64,000 nt of DNA from assembly GCA_046293395.1 (NCBI GenBank), contig JBKBOU010000001.1, forward strand, positions 372,001-436,000, in the 5' to 3' direction. A model generated the notes under the pieces. The model had not been told where the DNA came from. It made no database searches and worked only from the letters and a program-made list of their open reading frames with translations. Source of the DNA: CAYNRA01 sp046293395. Lineage in GTDB: Bacteria > Bacteroidota > Bacteroidia > Cytophagales > Spirosomataceae. Below are positions 16,008-25,774 of this stretch, in pieces. Numbering within the stretch: position 1 is the first letter of the stretch; the number at the start of each line of letters is the position of its first letter. The translations under genes were made by a program, and so were the position numbers.

Positions 16008-16643
16008 TTAACGTCTAGTCGGATAAGGTATGACCAGTTTTTCGCCTCGCTCGGCAAAGTTTTGTTTTTTGTTGTTTGCAAGCATAATTTTTTCTACACT
16101 GACATTATATTTTGCGCTAACTACTTTCAAAATATCTCCAGGTCCAACCGTATGAATGGCTAGAACGGGCACTTTTAATTGGGTAATTCCTACTTTTATT
16201 GCGTTCGGATTAACGTCTGGGTTTTGTTTTTGTAATGTCGTCAAGGCTAAATTGTACTGTGTCGCGATACTAAAGAACGTTTGTTCTGCCTGAACAACAT
16301 GCGTGTGGACAGTACCATCGGCTGGAATAACCTCCCTTTTTTCATCTGGTTGACTGACAGAAGCAGGCTTTTGTTCGGGTGTTTGGATGGTCGCCAAAGA
16401 TTCGTCAGTAACAACGTTGTCTTCCATCACCTCAGGTTCTTCTGGAGTTTCTTCTTCTTGCACCAAAGGCTGTTCTGTTGTCACTTGCAAATCTTGGATG
16501 GTCGAAGGTTCGTCGGAAAGGTATTTCCAAAAAATAAATAACAATAAACAGACGATACCCACCAAAATAATCAACACCGCCATAGGTAGATTTGCGGAGG
16601 CTTCTTTGGGTCTTTTATTGGTTTTTGGATTTTCTTCGCTCAT
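16008..16643 (-). CDS. Membrane-anchored LysM protein
   Basis: The protein has 211 residues: a short cytoplasmic N-terminus, one transmembrane helix (~20-40), an acidic Pro/Glu/Thr-rich linker (~45-100), and two C-terminal LysM-type peptidoglycan-binding modules. The first (HTHVVQAEQTFFSIATQYN, ~112-158) and second (HTVGPGDILKVVSAKYNVS, ~162-208) follow the LysM pattern. It is probably an inner-membrane protein that contacts the cell wall. It is 2 bp downstream of purE and so in an operon with purK-purE, with no obvious functional link. Confidence 0.85.
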   Translation of the reverse strand: MSEENPKTNKRPKEASANLPMAVLIILVGIVCLLLFIFWKYLSDEPSTIQDLQVTTEQPLVQEEETPEEPEVMEDNVVTDESLATIQTPEQKPASVSQPDEKREVIPADGTVHTHVVQAEQTFFSIATQYNLALTTLQKQNPDVNPNAIKVGITQLKVPVLAIHTVGPGDILKVVSAKYNVSVEKIMLANNKKQNFAERGEKLVIPYPTRR

Positions 16644-16645
16644 TT

Positions 16646-17167
16646 TTATTTGTTTGGGATTTGTTGAATATCTTGACTCATCTGTGCCACCTGCTCCCGC
16701 ATTTCTTGTTTGTGAAGAATTAATTTTTTCGCCGTTTCTTCATCCAATAAACTGTAGATTTGTGCGGCCAAAATACCCGCATTTTTGGCACCATTCAACG
16801 CTACGGTAGCCACAGGAACTCCATTTGGCATTTGTAAAATAGAAAGGACAGAATCCCATCCATCAATAGAATTGCTGGATTTGATGGGTACACCAATCAC
16901 GGGTAACGTGGTACTCGCCGCGACCATCCCTGGTAAATGTGCTGCTCCACCTGCTCCTGCGATGATAACTTTAACTCCTCTATCGCGCGCATTTTCAGCA
17001 AAATCGACTAATTTCAAAGGTGTTCTGTGTGCAGACACAACATCTACCTCGAATGCGATACCAAATGTATCCAACATATCAGCCGCTCCTTTCATAATAG
17101 GCCAATCTGAGCTACTCCCCATTACTATACTTACCATGGATATTTTATTTTTGATGTGATATGACAC
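16646..17167 (-). CDS. purE: N5-carboxyaminoimidazole ribonucleotide mutase
   Basis: PurE converts N5-CAIR to CAIR in purine synthesis, using the product of PurK. The 173 residues contain the family motifs IVMGSSSDWPIM, VVSAHRTP (catalytic His) and IAGAGGAAHLPGM. The ATG at 17167 overlaps the purK 3' end by 23 bp. A second ATG at 17137 would remove ten residues. The longer form matches the usual length of about 165-170 slightly better. It lies in the purK-purE-LysM operon. Confidence 0.96.
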   Translation of the reverse strand: MSYHIKNKISMVSIVMGSSSDWPIMKGAADMLDTFGIAFEVDVVSAHRTPLKLVDFAENARDRGVKVIIAGAGGAAHLPGMVAASTTLPVIGVPIKSSNSIDGWDSVLSILQMPNGVPVATVALNGAKNAGILAAQIYSLLDEETAKKLILHKQEMREQVAQMSQDIQQIPNK

Positions 17168-18284
17168 GTAAATGGTTCTTTACTAAGTCAACTTTTTCTT
17201 TCAATTCCTCCGTATTCTTACCTGTGATAGTAACATGCCCCATTTTTCGGAACGGCTTGGTTATCTTTTTTCCATATAAAAACGGATGAATACCGGACGT
17301 TGCCAAAAGTATGTCCATCCCTTCGTAAATAGGCGTACCTGTATGGTTGTCTTCCCCTAAAATATTGACCATAGCGGCGGGCATAAATGAGTCCGTGTCA
17401 CCTAGTGGTAAATCTAAGATTGCCCGAATATGTTGTTCAAATTGCGATGTATGATTGGCACGCATGGTTTGATGACCGCTATTGTGTGGGCGAGGAGCGC
17501 ATTCGTTAACGAGTATTTCTCCGTCTGGTAACAAGAACATTTCTACCGCCAAAAGACCGACAATCTCCAGGGCATGCGCTACTTTTTTCGCAATTTCCTG
17601 TGCTTTTATACTTGCTTGCTCAGAAACCATGGCTGGGGCAAAAAGATATTCAACCAGATTCGCTTCTGGATGAAAAGCCATCTCGACAACTGGAAACGTG
17701 CGCATTTCACCTGATGGCGACCTTGCTACAATGACTGCCAACTCTTTATCAAAAGGAACTAAATTTTCTATGAAAGTAGCACCTGGTAGGGCTTTGGATA
17801 TATCTTCTTTCGTACGTAGAACCTGAACTCCTTTTCCGTCATAGCCACCTGTTTCCGCTTTTTGAACAACAGGAAATTGCGAGATATAAAGGGATAATTC
17901 TTCTGTAACTTGCTTAAAATCAGCTGTTGGTATTTCGTGTTCAACAAAAAATTCTTTTTGAATGCGTTTGTTTTGAATTTTCCGAAGGACGGAAGGTTGC
18001 GGAAAAACTTTCTTACCCAAAGAAGCGAGATAATCGAGTGCATCCACGTTTACATGTTCAATTTCTATGGTAAGGATGTCACAGGTAAGTCCAAACTGTA
18101 CAACTTGGTCGAAATCAAGTAAAGAGCCACAAAAAAATTCGTGTGCATAAATAGCACAAGGCGCACTGGGGTCTGCATCCATTGATTTGATGTATAAGTC
18201 AAATTCCATGGCTGACTGAACGAGCATTTTACCCAATTGGCCTCCACCGAGTATTCCAAGAGTTTTTGTGGTATCAAAACGCAT
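17145..18284 (-). CDS. purK: N5-carboxyaminoimidazole ribonucleotide synthase
   Basis: PurK is an ATP-grasp enzyme that carboxylates AIR with bicarbonate and ATP to give N5-CAIR. The 379 residues show the N-terminal LGILGGGQLGKMLV motif, the ATP-grasp core around VVQKAETGGYDGKGV, and the C-terminal NECAPRPHNSGHQT segment. It overlaps purE and is followed by the LysM gene. A good promoter lies ~35 bp upstream. The larger subunit gene purL is elsewhere in this window. Confidence 0.97.
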   Translation of the reverse strand: MRFDTTKTLGILGGGQLGKMLVQSAMEFDLYIKSMDADPSAPCAIYAHEFFCGSLLDFDQVVQFGLTCDILTIEIEHVNVDALDYLASLGKKVFPQPSVLRKIQNKRIQKEFFVEHEIPTADFKQVTEELSLYISQFPVVQKAETGGYDGKGVQVLRTKEDISKALPGATFIENLVPFDKELAVIVARSPSGEMRTFPVVEMAFHPEANLVEYLFAPAMVSEQASIKAQEIAKKVAHALEIVGLLAVEMFLLPDGEILVNECAPRPHNSGHQTMRANHTSQFEQHIRAILDLPLGDTDSFMPAAMVNILGEDNHTGTPIYEGMDILLATSGIHPFLYGKKITKPFRKMGHVTITGKNTEELKEKVDLVKNHLRVISHQK

Positions 18285-18315
18285 GATGATTGATTTTTTC
18301 TTTTGGTATGTGTGG

Positions 18316-18349
18316 CAAAGATACGGGCTAAAGGTAAAAAAATCAGCAA
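18316..18349 (-). promoter_or_regulatory. purK promoter
   Basis: Minus-strand TTG (18347-18349), 23-bp spacer, TATCTTTG (18316-18323). The spacer is at the long end of the accepted range. Confidence 0.45.
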
Positions 18350-18458
18350 GAAAATGATAGTTTTGACAAACTTACACAGCTCATCTATACAAATTTTCCA
18401 TATTTTGGCAGAAAAATTACATACTTTCATGTAATATTGCCCAATAATCTAGTGCTTC

Positions 18459-19370
18459 ATGCGGTATATATTCCTATTTTTAGTGTACATAACAACGACG
18501 AGAGCCCTCGCACAACAACCTCTTTTGGATATTTATCCGCTGGAGAATATCGGATTAAATCCTGCATTTACGGGTAGTAGAGGCTATTTTAATTTATCGG
18601 GCGTTCTAGGAAACCAATTGAATGGTACATTCCGACCAGCACAGGTTTCACAAGTTTTAACAGCAGATGCCTTGCTTATCAATGAAAAAAGCGGGATTTC
18701 TTTTCAAGGATTCAACAGTTCAGCTGCTACGTTCGTCAATTCAGGAATAAAGGTAAACTACGCCCGTGTGATAGACTTCGAAGGGTTCCAAGTTCGGGCT
18801 GGAGCATCGGTTGGTGGACGATTTCGTACGTTTTTTAATGGAAATTTTGATAACCGCCAATTCATTGACCCCATCGTAGGTTTTGGGATATTAGTCAATA
18901 CCGATGACTTTTATGTAGGTGCTTCATCTCCCGCGATTTTAGTAAAAGGTATTGCATTAGACCCAAGAATGAACCCGTTTATCTTGAGTTTTGCTGCTGT
19001 TAAAGGAAATTCAAATCTTTTAGCGCATGTGAGTGGACATCTTTTTCGAGGAACCAATGCACGTTCTACGAGTCCATTTGGAGCACATATAACCACAAAA
19101 ATATGGTTTCAGGAAAGATTTGCAGTAGGTCTTTCTGCTCAAGCCGATGACAGCCCTCTGGACAATACTACGGTAAAATTTAAACCTATTTTTCTTGCTG
19201 AACTTCGAGTGACAGAAGGAGTTCGGCTTGGTGCTTCGTACGATGCAAAGCCCCTGAGTTTATATCGTTTATCTACCGGAATTGTACAGAACGTTGGACT
19301 TTTTCAAGTTTTTTTTAGATACGAAGGAGTGAAGAATGGAGTAAAAAAGAATGTTTTTGAATATCATTAA
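18459..19370 (+). CDS. PorP/SprF-family T9SS membrane protein
   Basis: The protein has 303 residues with a signal peptide (1-18, ending ALAQ). Immediately after it comes the family's N-terminal motif with 'NPAFTG' (ENIGLNPAFTGSRGYFN), then alternating beta-strands of an outer-membrane barrel. PorP/SprF proteins act in type IX secretion, often as anchors for surface adhesins or gliding proteins. Members come in many copies, usually each beside a large adhesin-like gene. No such gene is next to this one, so it may serve the core machinery or be an orphan paralogue. The gene stands alone between purK and sucA. Confidence 0.85.
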   Translation: MRYIFLFLVYITTTRALAQQPLLDIYPLENIGLNPAFTGSRGYFNLSGVLGNQLNGTFRPAQVSQVLTADALLINEKSGISFQGFNSSAATFVNSGIKVNYARVIDFEGFQVRAGASVGGRFRTFFNGNFDNRQFIDPIVGFGILVNTDDFYVGASSPAILVKGIALDPRMNPFILSFAAVKGNSNLLAHVSGHLFRGTNARSTSPFGAHITTKIWFQERFAVGLSAQADDSPLDNTTVKFKPIFLAELRVTEGVRLGASYDAKPLSLYRLSTGIVQNVGLFQVFFRYEGVKNGVKKNVFEYH

Positions 19371-19494
19371 TAATTTCAGTGTACCATGTAATAGTCCAAT
19401 AAATGTTTCGTTTTTAGTGGCTAATTATTGAAAAAACACAAATTTATCAAACAGTAAATAGAATTGAAGTGACAACGCATAAATATAATAACTT

Positions 19495-19529
19495 TTTGTT
19501 ACGTATTTATCATTGTTCTTCTAACTTTG
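19495..19529 (+). promoter_or_regulatory. sucA promoter
   Basis: TTTG (19495-19498), 23-bp spacer, TAACTTTG (19522-19529), about 36 nt upstream of the ATG at 19566. Confidence 0.45.
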
Positions 19530-19565
19530 CAATAAGTAAAAATCAAGCAGATAACTTAAATAATA

Positions 19566-22340
19566 ATGGATCCATTTTCGTACATTGCTAATGCAGATGT
19601 AGCCGCGTTAGATTCGCTTTACCAACAATACAAGGAAAATCCAAGCTCCGTTGATGAAAGCTGGCAGAATTTTTTTAAAGGGTTTGAATTTTCAAAATCT
19701 TGGAATACGACAACAGATGCTCCTTCTAAAGCTGTATCATCTAACAGCGATCATGTAGCCAAAGAAATTGAAGTCGTGCACCTCATCCGTGGATACAGAG
19801 CAAGAGGTCACATGATGGCATCTATCGATCCGCTTTATCCAACAAGAAAATACAACCCAAATCTGGAGCTAGCTGATTTTAATTTGTCAGAAAGTGATTT
19901 AGACACGGTTTTCCATGCAGGTGTGCAAGTTTTTGGTAAACCTGCGAAGCTAAGAGACATCGTTGATACACTCAAAAAAATATACACAGGAAATATTGGT
20001 TTTGAATATATCTATATCCGTGATAGAAAAATAAAAGGTTGGTTCCGTCGCAAAATCGAACAAGAATACAGAAATTTTAATCCATCTTTAGACCAAAAGA
20101 AACGTATCCTGAGCAAGCTCAACTCTGCTGTTGCTTTTGAGGGTTTTTTGCATACTAAGTTTTTAGGGAAGAAACGTTTTTCTTTGGAAGGGGGCGAATC
20201 TACCATTCCAGCCCTCGATGCAGCTATTTTGAAAGGTGCTGAACTAGGGGTTGAAGAAGTCGTAATCGGTATGGCACACCGGGGTCGTCTGAATGTCTTG
20301 ACAAACATCATGCAAAAGCCGTATGATCAGGTCTTTAATGAGTTTGAAGAAAACGTGCCAACACTCGAGTTCTCTGATGGCGACGTAAAATACCACATGG
20401 GGTATTCTTCTCAAATTGAAACTCCATCTGGTCAGCGTGTTTCCATGAAACTCATGGCAAACCCTTCTCACCTTGAAGCCGTTGACCCTGTCGTTCTTGG
20501 CTACGCTCGCTCACGAGCAGATGCACATTTTGAAAGCGAAGGTACCAAAGCAAATACTTTCGACGATATTTATGACAAAATATTGCCTATCATCATTCAT
20601 GGTGATGCCTCTCTGGCTGGGCAAGGAATCGTATATGAGGTTGCGCAAATGTCTAATTTGCCTGCTTATTACGTAGGTGGCGCAATTCACTTCATCATCA
20701 ATAATCAAGTTGGCTTTACAACAGATAATTCGGATTCTCGCTCCAGTGTGTATTGCTCTGACGTAGCGAAAATCTTGGATACACCTATTTTTCACGTGAA
20801 CGGCGACGACCCCGAAGCGGTCGTGTATGCGATGCAATTGGCAATCGAGTTCCGCCAAGAGTTTAACCGTGATGTATTCATTGATATGATTTGCTACCGT
20901 AAACATGGCCACAATGAAGCCGACGAACCGCGCTTCACTCAGCCAACGATGTATCAAATCATTTCAAAACATCCAAATCCACGTGAAATTTACCTGAAAC
21001 GTTTACAGGAATCAGGGGTCATGGATGAATCTTTGGCCACACAAATGAAGTTGGAGTTTGACAATGCTTTGCAAAGTCTATTGACGAAAGTAAAACAAAA
21101 CCAATTACCTTACCAGTTGCCAAAACTAGAAAGAGATTGGGCAAAATTAAGACGTTCTACCCCAGCCGACTTTGAGCAGTCTCCGGTAACTGGTATCTCA
21201 GAGGAGGCTTTACAATTAGTCGGTGCAGCGTTGGCGACCGTACCTGATACTTTTAAACCAATCAAACAAATTGAAAAAGTTTTAGAGGAAAGAAAGGAAA
21301 TATTTGCTGGAAATCGTCCATTTAACTGGGCAGCTGGAGAATTGATGGCATTTGGTTCGATTTTGAATGAAGGAAGATTGGTTCGTATGTCTGGTCAAGA
21401 TGTACAACGAGGTACTTTCTCACACAGACATGCAGTTCTGCACGACATCAATACCAACGAGATTTACAATAACCTTTCGCACATTCATGAAAATCAAGGT
21501 AAATTTGAAATTTATAACTCCTTCCTTTCTGAATATGGCGTAATGGGATTTGAGTATGGTTACTCTATGGCAAATCCAAATGCATTGGTTATTTGGGAAG
21601 CACAGTTCGGTGACTTTGCCAATGGTGCCCAAATTATGATTGACCAATTCATTGCAGCTACCGAGTCAAAATGGAACGCGATGAACGGTTTGGTTCTTCT
21701 TCTTCCTCATGGGTACGAAGGCCAAGGACCAGAACACTCGAATGCACGTCCTGAAAGATTTTTGCAACTTTCGGCTGAGTACAATATGTATGTATGTAAT
21801 TGTACGACACCGGCGAACTATTTCCACATGTTGCGCAGACAATTGGCGCTGCCTTTCCGCAAGCCTTGTGTACACATGTCGCCTAAATCTATGTTACGTC
21901 ATCCGATGGCTATTTCTGCCAAAGAAGATTTTTTAGGTGAGACGACTTTCCAAGAAACAATCGGAGATTCGTTTGTTGATCCTAAAAAAGTGAAAAGAGT
22001 GTTGTTCTGTTCAGGTAAGATTTATTGGGAGTTACTTGAAAAACAGCAAGCTGATAACAGAAAAGATGTAGCGATTATCCGCGTAGAACAGTTGCATCCT
22101 TTCCCGAAAACGCAAGTTGAAGCGCACTTAGCGAAATACAAAAATCCGGAAACTTTTTGGGTACAAGAAGAACCTAAAAACATGGGAGCTTGGACATTTA
22201 TTCTTCGTGAGTTCCCAGAAATTGGTATTGATGATGTCATCTCTCGGAAGAAAAGTGCCTCACCAGCAACGGGTTACACGAAATTCCATGTGCGTGAGCA
22301 ACAAGAAATTATCAACAAAGCATTTGAACTGAAAAAATAA
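19566..22340 (+). CDS. sucA: 2-oxoglutarate dehydrogenase E1 component
   Basis: E1o decarboxylates 2-oxoglutarate with thiamine diphosphate and passes the succinyl group to E2 in the TCA cycle. The 924 residues match the family's usual size. The N-terminal peptide (SYIANADVAALDSLYQQYKE) is the E2-binding type. The ThDP motif starts at HGDASLAGQG and ends at NNQVGFTT, and the transketolase-like C-terminal half contains SGQDVQRGTFSHRHA. It is followed after 21 bp by sucB and then lpd, a complete complex in one operon. Confidence 0.97.
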   Translation: MDPFSYIANADVAALDSLYQQYKENPSSVDESWQNFFKGFEFSKSWNTTTDAPSKAVSSNSDHVAKEIEVVHLIRGYRARGHMMASIDPLYPTRKYNPNLELADFNLSESDLDTVFHAGVQVFGKPAKLRDIVDTLKKIYTGNIGFEYIYIRDRKIKGWFRRKIEQEYRNFNPSLDQKKRILSKLNSAVAFEGFLHTKFLGKKRFSLEGGESTIPALDAAILKGAELGVEEVVIGMAHRGRLNVLTNIMQKPYDQVFNEFEENVPTLEFSDGDVKYHMGYSSQIETPSGQRVSMKLMANPSHLEAVDPVVLGYARSRADAHFESEGTKANTFDDIYDKILPIIIHGDASLAGQGIVYEVAQMSNLPAYYVGGAIHFIINNQVGFTTDNSDSRSSVYCSDVAKILDTPIFHVNGDDPEAVVYAMQLAIEFRQEFNRDVFIDMICYRKHGHNEADEPRFTQPTMYQIISKHPNPREIYLKRLQESGVMDESLATQMKLEFDNALQSLLTKVKQNQLPYQLPKLERDWAKLRRSTPADFEQSPVTGISEEALQLVGAALATVPDTFKPIKQIEKVLEERKEIFAGNRPFNWAAGELMAFGSILNEGRLVRMSGQDVQRGTFSHRHAVLHDINTNEIYNNLSHIHENQGKFEIYNSFLSEYGVMGFEYGYSMANPNALVIWEAQFGDFANGAQIMIDQFIAATESKWNAMNGLVLLLPHGYEGQGPEHSNARPERFLQLSAEYNMYVCNCTTPANYFHMLRRQLALPFRKPCVHMSPKSMLRHPMAISAKEDFLGETTFQETIGDSFVDPKKVKRVLFCSGKIYWELLEKQQADNRKDVAIIRVEQLHPFPKTQVEAHLAKYKNPETFWVQEEPKNMGAWTFILREFPEIGIDDVISRKKSASPATGYTKFHVREQQEIINKAFELKK

Positions 22341-22361
22341 TCAAGACTAATAGAACGTAGT

Positions 22362-23873
22362 ATGGCAATAGAAATGAAAGTACCTTCGGTTGGTGAATCG
22401 GTGACGGAAGTAACCATCGCCTCGTGGGTCAAGAAAGACGGTGACTTTGTTAAAATGGATGAAGTCCTTTGTGAATTAGAATCAGATAAAGCAACATTTG
22501 AGTTGCCTGCTGAAGCAGACGGCATCCTTCGAATTATTGGCCAAGAAGGAGATACTTTGGCCATTGGGGCTCCTATTTGTGTTATCGAAGCATCCAATGC
22601 AGTAACAACAGCACCTGCTCAAGTTGAAAACACGCCCGTTGTAGAAACAGCATCAAATACACCTTCTGTAACTGTCGATGTTACAATACCAACAGTTGGA
22701 GAATCAATCACGGAAGTAACTATTTCGGCATGGTCGAAAAAAACAGGAGATTTCGTTCAAATGGACGAAGTTATCTGTGAGTTAGAGTCGGATAAAGCAA
22801 CATTTGAGTTACCAGCTCCACAAGCAGGTATTCTAACTATTTTATCTGGCGATGGAGAAACTGTTCCCGTCGGACAAGTGGTTGCTCGAATCACGTCAGG
22901 AGCAGCATCGCCATCTGTCCAAACTGCATCAGTTACTCCAGCAGCAACATCTACTGTTGTTTCAACGTCTGATAATTCATACGCCGCTGGTCATCCTTCA
23001 CCAGCTGCTGCAAAAGTGATGTCTGAGAAAGGACTAAGTAATTCAGATGTAGTTGGAACGGGTATTGGTGGTAGAATTACCAAAGAAGATGCACTTAACG
23101 CACAGAAACCAGTTGCAGCATCTGCACCAGTAGCAACAAAACCAGAAGCAAAAGTTTCTGTTGTCTCAGATGCACGTGGAGCCAGAAGAGAAAAAATGTC
23201 CTCGTTGCGTAGAACAATCGCACGTAGATTGGTAGCTGTTAAAAATGAGACGGCTATGTTAACAACCTTTAATGAGGTTGATATGAAACCAATCATGGAT
23301 TTACGCAAACAGTACAAAGATAAATTCAAAGATACGCATGGCGTAGGGCTAGGTTTTATGTCCTTCTTTACAAAAGCGTGCTCAATTGCACTTCAGGAGT
23401 TCCCGGTTGTCAATGCATATATTGATGGAGAGGAAATTGTGTATAATGATTTTACTGATATTTCAATTGCTGTATCAGCTCCAAGAGGTTTGGTTGTACC
23501 AGTTATCCGCAATGCAGAGAAAATGTCGTTTGCTGAGATTGAAGCGGAGGTGGTTCGTCTGGCTGTCAAAGCAAGAGATAATAAGTTGACCGTGGATGAG
23601 ATGACAGGAGGTACTTTCACAATCACGAATGGAGGTATTTTTGGGTCAATGCTTTCAACTCCAATTATCAATGCACCTCAATCAGCTATTTTAGGAATGC
23701 ATAATATTGTTGAAAGAGCAGTGGTGGTAAATGGTCAGGTTGTTGTTCGTCCGATTATGTATGTGGCATTGTCGTATGATCACCGCACAATTGACGGAAA
23801 AGATTCTGTCGGATTCTTAGTACGCGTGAAACAACTTTTGGAAGACCCAATGAGAATGCTTCTACATGTATAA
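22362..23873 (+). CDS. sucB: Dihydrolipoamide succinyltransferase with two lipoyl domains
   Basis: E2o carries the succinyl group from E1o to CoA. The 503 residues comprise two tandem lipoyl domains, with lipoyl lysines Lys43 and Lys145 each in an ELESDKATFELPA context. A peripheral subunit-binding domain follows (~212-248), then a catalytic domain (~275-503) with the active-site SYDHRTIDG near 470-480. Two Pro/Ala/Thr/Val-rich linkers separate the domains. Most characterised succinyltransferases have one lipoyl domain and are ~400 residues, so this is an expanded form. The near identity of the two lipoyl motifs suggests an internal duplication. Context between sucA and lpd fixes the role as E2o. 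Confidence 0.94.
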   Translation: MAIEMKVPSVGESVTEVTIASWVKKDGDFVKMDEVLCELESDKATFELPAEADGILRIIGQEGDTLAIGAPICVIEASNAVTTAPAQVENTPVVETASNTPSVTVDVTIPTVGESITEVTISAWSKKTGDFVQMDEVICELESDKATFELPAPQAGILTILSGDGETVPVGQVVARITSGAASPSVQTASVTPAATSTVVSTSDNSYAAGHPSPAAAKVMSEKGLSNSDVVGTGIGGRITKEDALNAQKPVAASAPVATKPEAKVSVVSDARGARREKMSSLRRTIARRLVAVKNETAMLTTFNEVDMKPIMDLRKQYKDKFKDTHGVGLGFMSFFTKACSIALQEFPVVNAYIDGEEIVYNDFTDISIAVSAPRGLVVPVIRNAEKMSFAEIEAEVVRLAVKARDNKLTVDEMTGGTFTITNGGIFGSMLSTPIINAPQSAILGMHNIVERAVVVNGQVVVRPIMYVALSYDHRTIDGKDSVGFLVRVKQLLEDPMRMLLHV

Positions 23874-23940
23874 AAACTAAATATCAACAAGATGGGCATG
23901 GGCGAGAGCTTGTGCCCCTTTTTAAATAAAAGAAAAACGT

Positions 23941-25344
23941 ATGCAATACGATGTAATAATAATAGGTTCGGGTCCTGGTGGCTATGTGGCTGCCATTCGC
24001 GCTGCGCAGTTAGGAATGAAAGTAGCCATCATCGAGAAGTACAAGGTATTGGGTGGAACTTGCTTGAATGTGGGTTGTATCCCGTCCAAAGCGCTATTGG
24101 ATTCTTCAGAGCATTTCTACAATGCAGCGCACCACTTTGCAGAACATGGTATAGAAATCAATACACCGACTGCCAATCTTTCTCAAATGATTTCCCGTAA
24201 AAATGGGGTAGTAGAAAAAATGAACAATGGCGTTTCATTTTTGATGAAAAAGAATAAAATAACTGTTCATCATGGTTTAGGTTCTTTTATGGATGCTAAT
24301 ACAGTGAATATTGCCAAAGAAGATGGTTCTTCAGAGCAAATTACTGGAAAAAACATCATCATCGCAACCGGATCTAAGCCAACAATTTTACCTTTCATGA
24401 ATTATGACGGCAAACGGATTATTACATCAACAGAAGCTTTGCAATTGTCTGAAATTCCGAAAAGATTGCTTGTAATTGGTGCTGGGGTAATCGGTGCGGA
24501 ACTAGGTTCTGTGTATGCACGTCTAGGTTCTGAGGTTACTTTTGTGGAATTTGCTTCAAGCATGATTCCAACAATGGATAGTTCGATGGGAAAAGAACTT
24601 CAAAAAGTACTTAAAAAGCAATTAGGTACGAAGTTCCATTTCAATACGAAAGTTAGCTTGATTGAGAATAAAGGCGAAGAAGTAGTTGTTACAGCTGAAG
24701 ATGCAAAAGGTGAGACAATCACTTTAACGGCAGATTATTGCCTTGTAGCGATTGGAAGAAGACCTTACACAGATAATCTAAATCTTGAAGCCGTCGGAAT
24801 TACGACAGAAAGAGGAAAAATTACCGTGAATGATCACACATTGCAGACATCTATTCCGCATATTTATGCTATCGGAGATGTTGTTCGTGGTGCAATGCTT
24901 GCACACAAAGCAGAGGAAGAAGGAGTTTTGGTTGCAGAGGTAATTGCAGGACAGAAACCGCACATCCATTATAATCTTATCCCTGGTGTGGTTTATACTT
25001 GGCCAGAGGTTGCCTCCGTTGGCGCTACGGAGGAAGAGTTAAAATCAGCTGGTAAAGCGTATAAAGTTGGACAGTTTCCATTCAAGGCGTTGGGTCGTGC
25101 AACGGCGAGTGGAGACGTGGACGGTCTTGTAAAAATGCTTGCAGATAAAGATACTGACGAGATTTTGGGTGTTCATATCATTGGTGCACGCGCTGCGGAT
25201 ATGATAGCTGAAGCTGTCACAGCAATGGAGTTCAGAGCTTCGGCAGAAGATATTTCACGCATTTCTCATGCGCACCCTACCTATATGGAGGCTGTGAAAG
25301 AGGCCGCGTTGGCTGCAACAGGAAATCGGTCATTACATACATAA
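23941..25344 (+). CDS. lpd: Dihydrolipoyl dehydrogenase
   Basis: E3 reoxidises dihydrolipoyl groups using FAD and NAD+. The 467 residues have the N-terminal FAD motif GSGPGGYVAA and the redox-active disulfide Cys41-x4-Cys46 in GGTCLNVGCIPSK. An NAD-binding GAGVIGAELGSVYARLG follows, and the C-terminal His445-Glu450 base pair lies in HAHPTYMEA. It is the last gene of the sucA-sucB-lpd operon, ended by a long perfect hairpin. It may also serve pyruvate or branched-chain complexes. Confidence 0.96.
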   Translation: MQYDVIIIGSGPGGYVAAIRAAQLGMKVAIIEKYKVLGGTCLNVGCIPSKALLDSSEHFYNAAHHFAEHGIEINTPTANLSQMISRKNGVVEKMNNGVSFLMKKNKITVHHGLGSFMDANTVNIAKEDGSSEQITGKNIIIATGSKPTILPFMNYDGKRIITSTEALQLSEIPKRLLVIGAGVIGAELGSVYARLGSEVTFVEFASSMIPTMDSSMGKELQKVLKKQLGTKFHFNTKVSLIENKGEEVVVTAEDAKGETITLTADYCLVAIGRRPYTDNLNLEAVGITTERGKITVNDHTLQTSIPHIYAIGDVVRGAMLAHKAEEEGVLVAEVIAGQKPHIHYNLIPGVVYTWPEVASVGATEEELKSAGKAYKVGQFPFKALGRATASGDVDGLVKMLADKDTDEILGVHIIGARAADMIAEAVTAMEFRASAEDISRISHAHPTYMEAVKEAALAATGNRSLHT

Positions 25345-25361
25345 TCAGAATAATGTAGTTC

Positions 25362-25400
25362 AATAAAAAAGCCTGAATTTCAAATTCAGGCTTTTTTATT
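25362..25400. terminator. Bidirectional terminator between lpd and rpoZ
   Basis: Perfect 19-bp arms (25362-25380, 25382-25400) around a single loop base, with A- and T-runs at the ends. Confidence 0.88.
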
Positions 25401-25417
25401 GTTCGAAGAAAGGAAGC

Positions 25418-25738
25418 TTATTCTTGAGGTGCACTTGTGTCTCTAAAATCAACTTCTCCAGCCAAAAACTCATCCATCGCAATAGAAGTAGGTTTTGGTT
25501 GTCTTTCATAGTATTTTGAAATCTCAATTTGTTCTCTGTTTTCGAAGATTTCTTCCAAGTTATCTACATTAGATGCAAATTCAGAAAGCTTCTGAGTTAG
25601 CTCATCCTTTGTTTTTGATGAAACTTGCTTTGCTCTCTGTGAAGCTAAGAAAACACTAAGGTAAATATTACCTGTTTTAGCAGAGATTTTATCCGTATCT
25701 CGTGTAATAATCGATGGATTAGTTACTCCTTTTATCAT
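25418..25738 (-). CDS. rpoZ: RNA polymerase omega subunit (Bacteroidota type)
   Basis: The protein has 106 residues from ATG 25738 (an alternative start eight codons upstream is less likely). NPSIITRDTDKISAKTGNIYLSV and the C-terminal YYERQPKPTSIAMDEFLAGE are typical of the Bacteroidota RpoZ/Rpb6-like protein, which helps assemble RNA polymerase. It lies directly downstream of bamD, a gene order common in this phylum that supports the call. Confidence 0.85.
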   Translation of the reverse strand: MIKGVTNPSIITRDTDKISAKTGNIYLSVFLASQRAKQVSSKTKDELTQKLSEFASNVDNLEEIFENREQIEISKYYERQPKPTSIAMDEFLAGEVDFRDTSAPQE

Positions 25739-25774
25739 AGTGAATGTCAATTTAAATGTCAAAAGTACGAAAAA

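Noticed and set aside
22362..22900. Lipoyl-domain repeat as an assembly duplication
   Set aside because: The DNA of the two copies differs at many positions although the protein motifs match, so it is an old duplication.
23892..24200. Plus-strand frame starting before lpd
   Set aside because: It overlaps most of the lpd N-terminus in another frame, and its sequence is that of a shadow of lpd.
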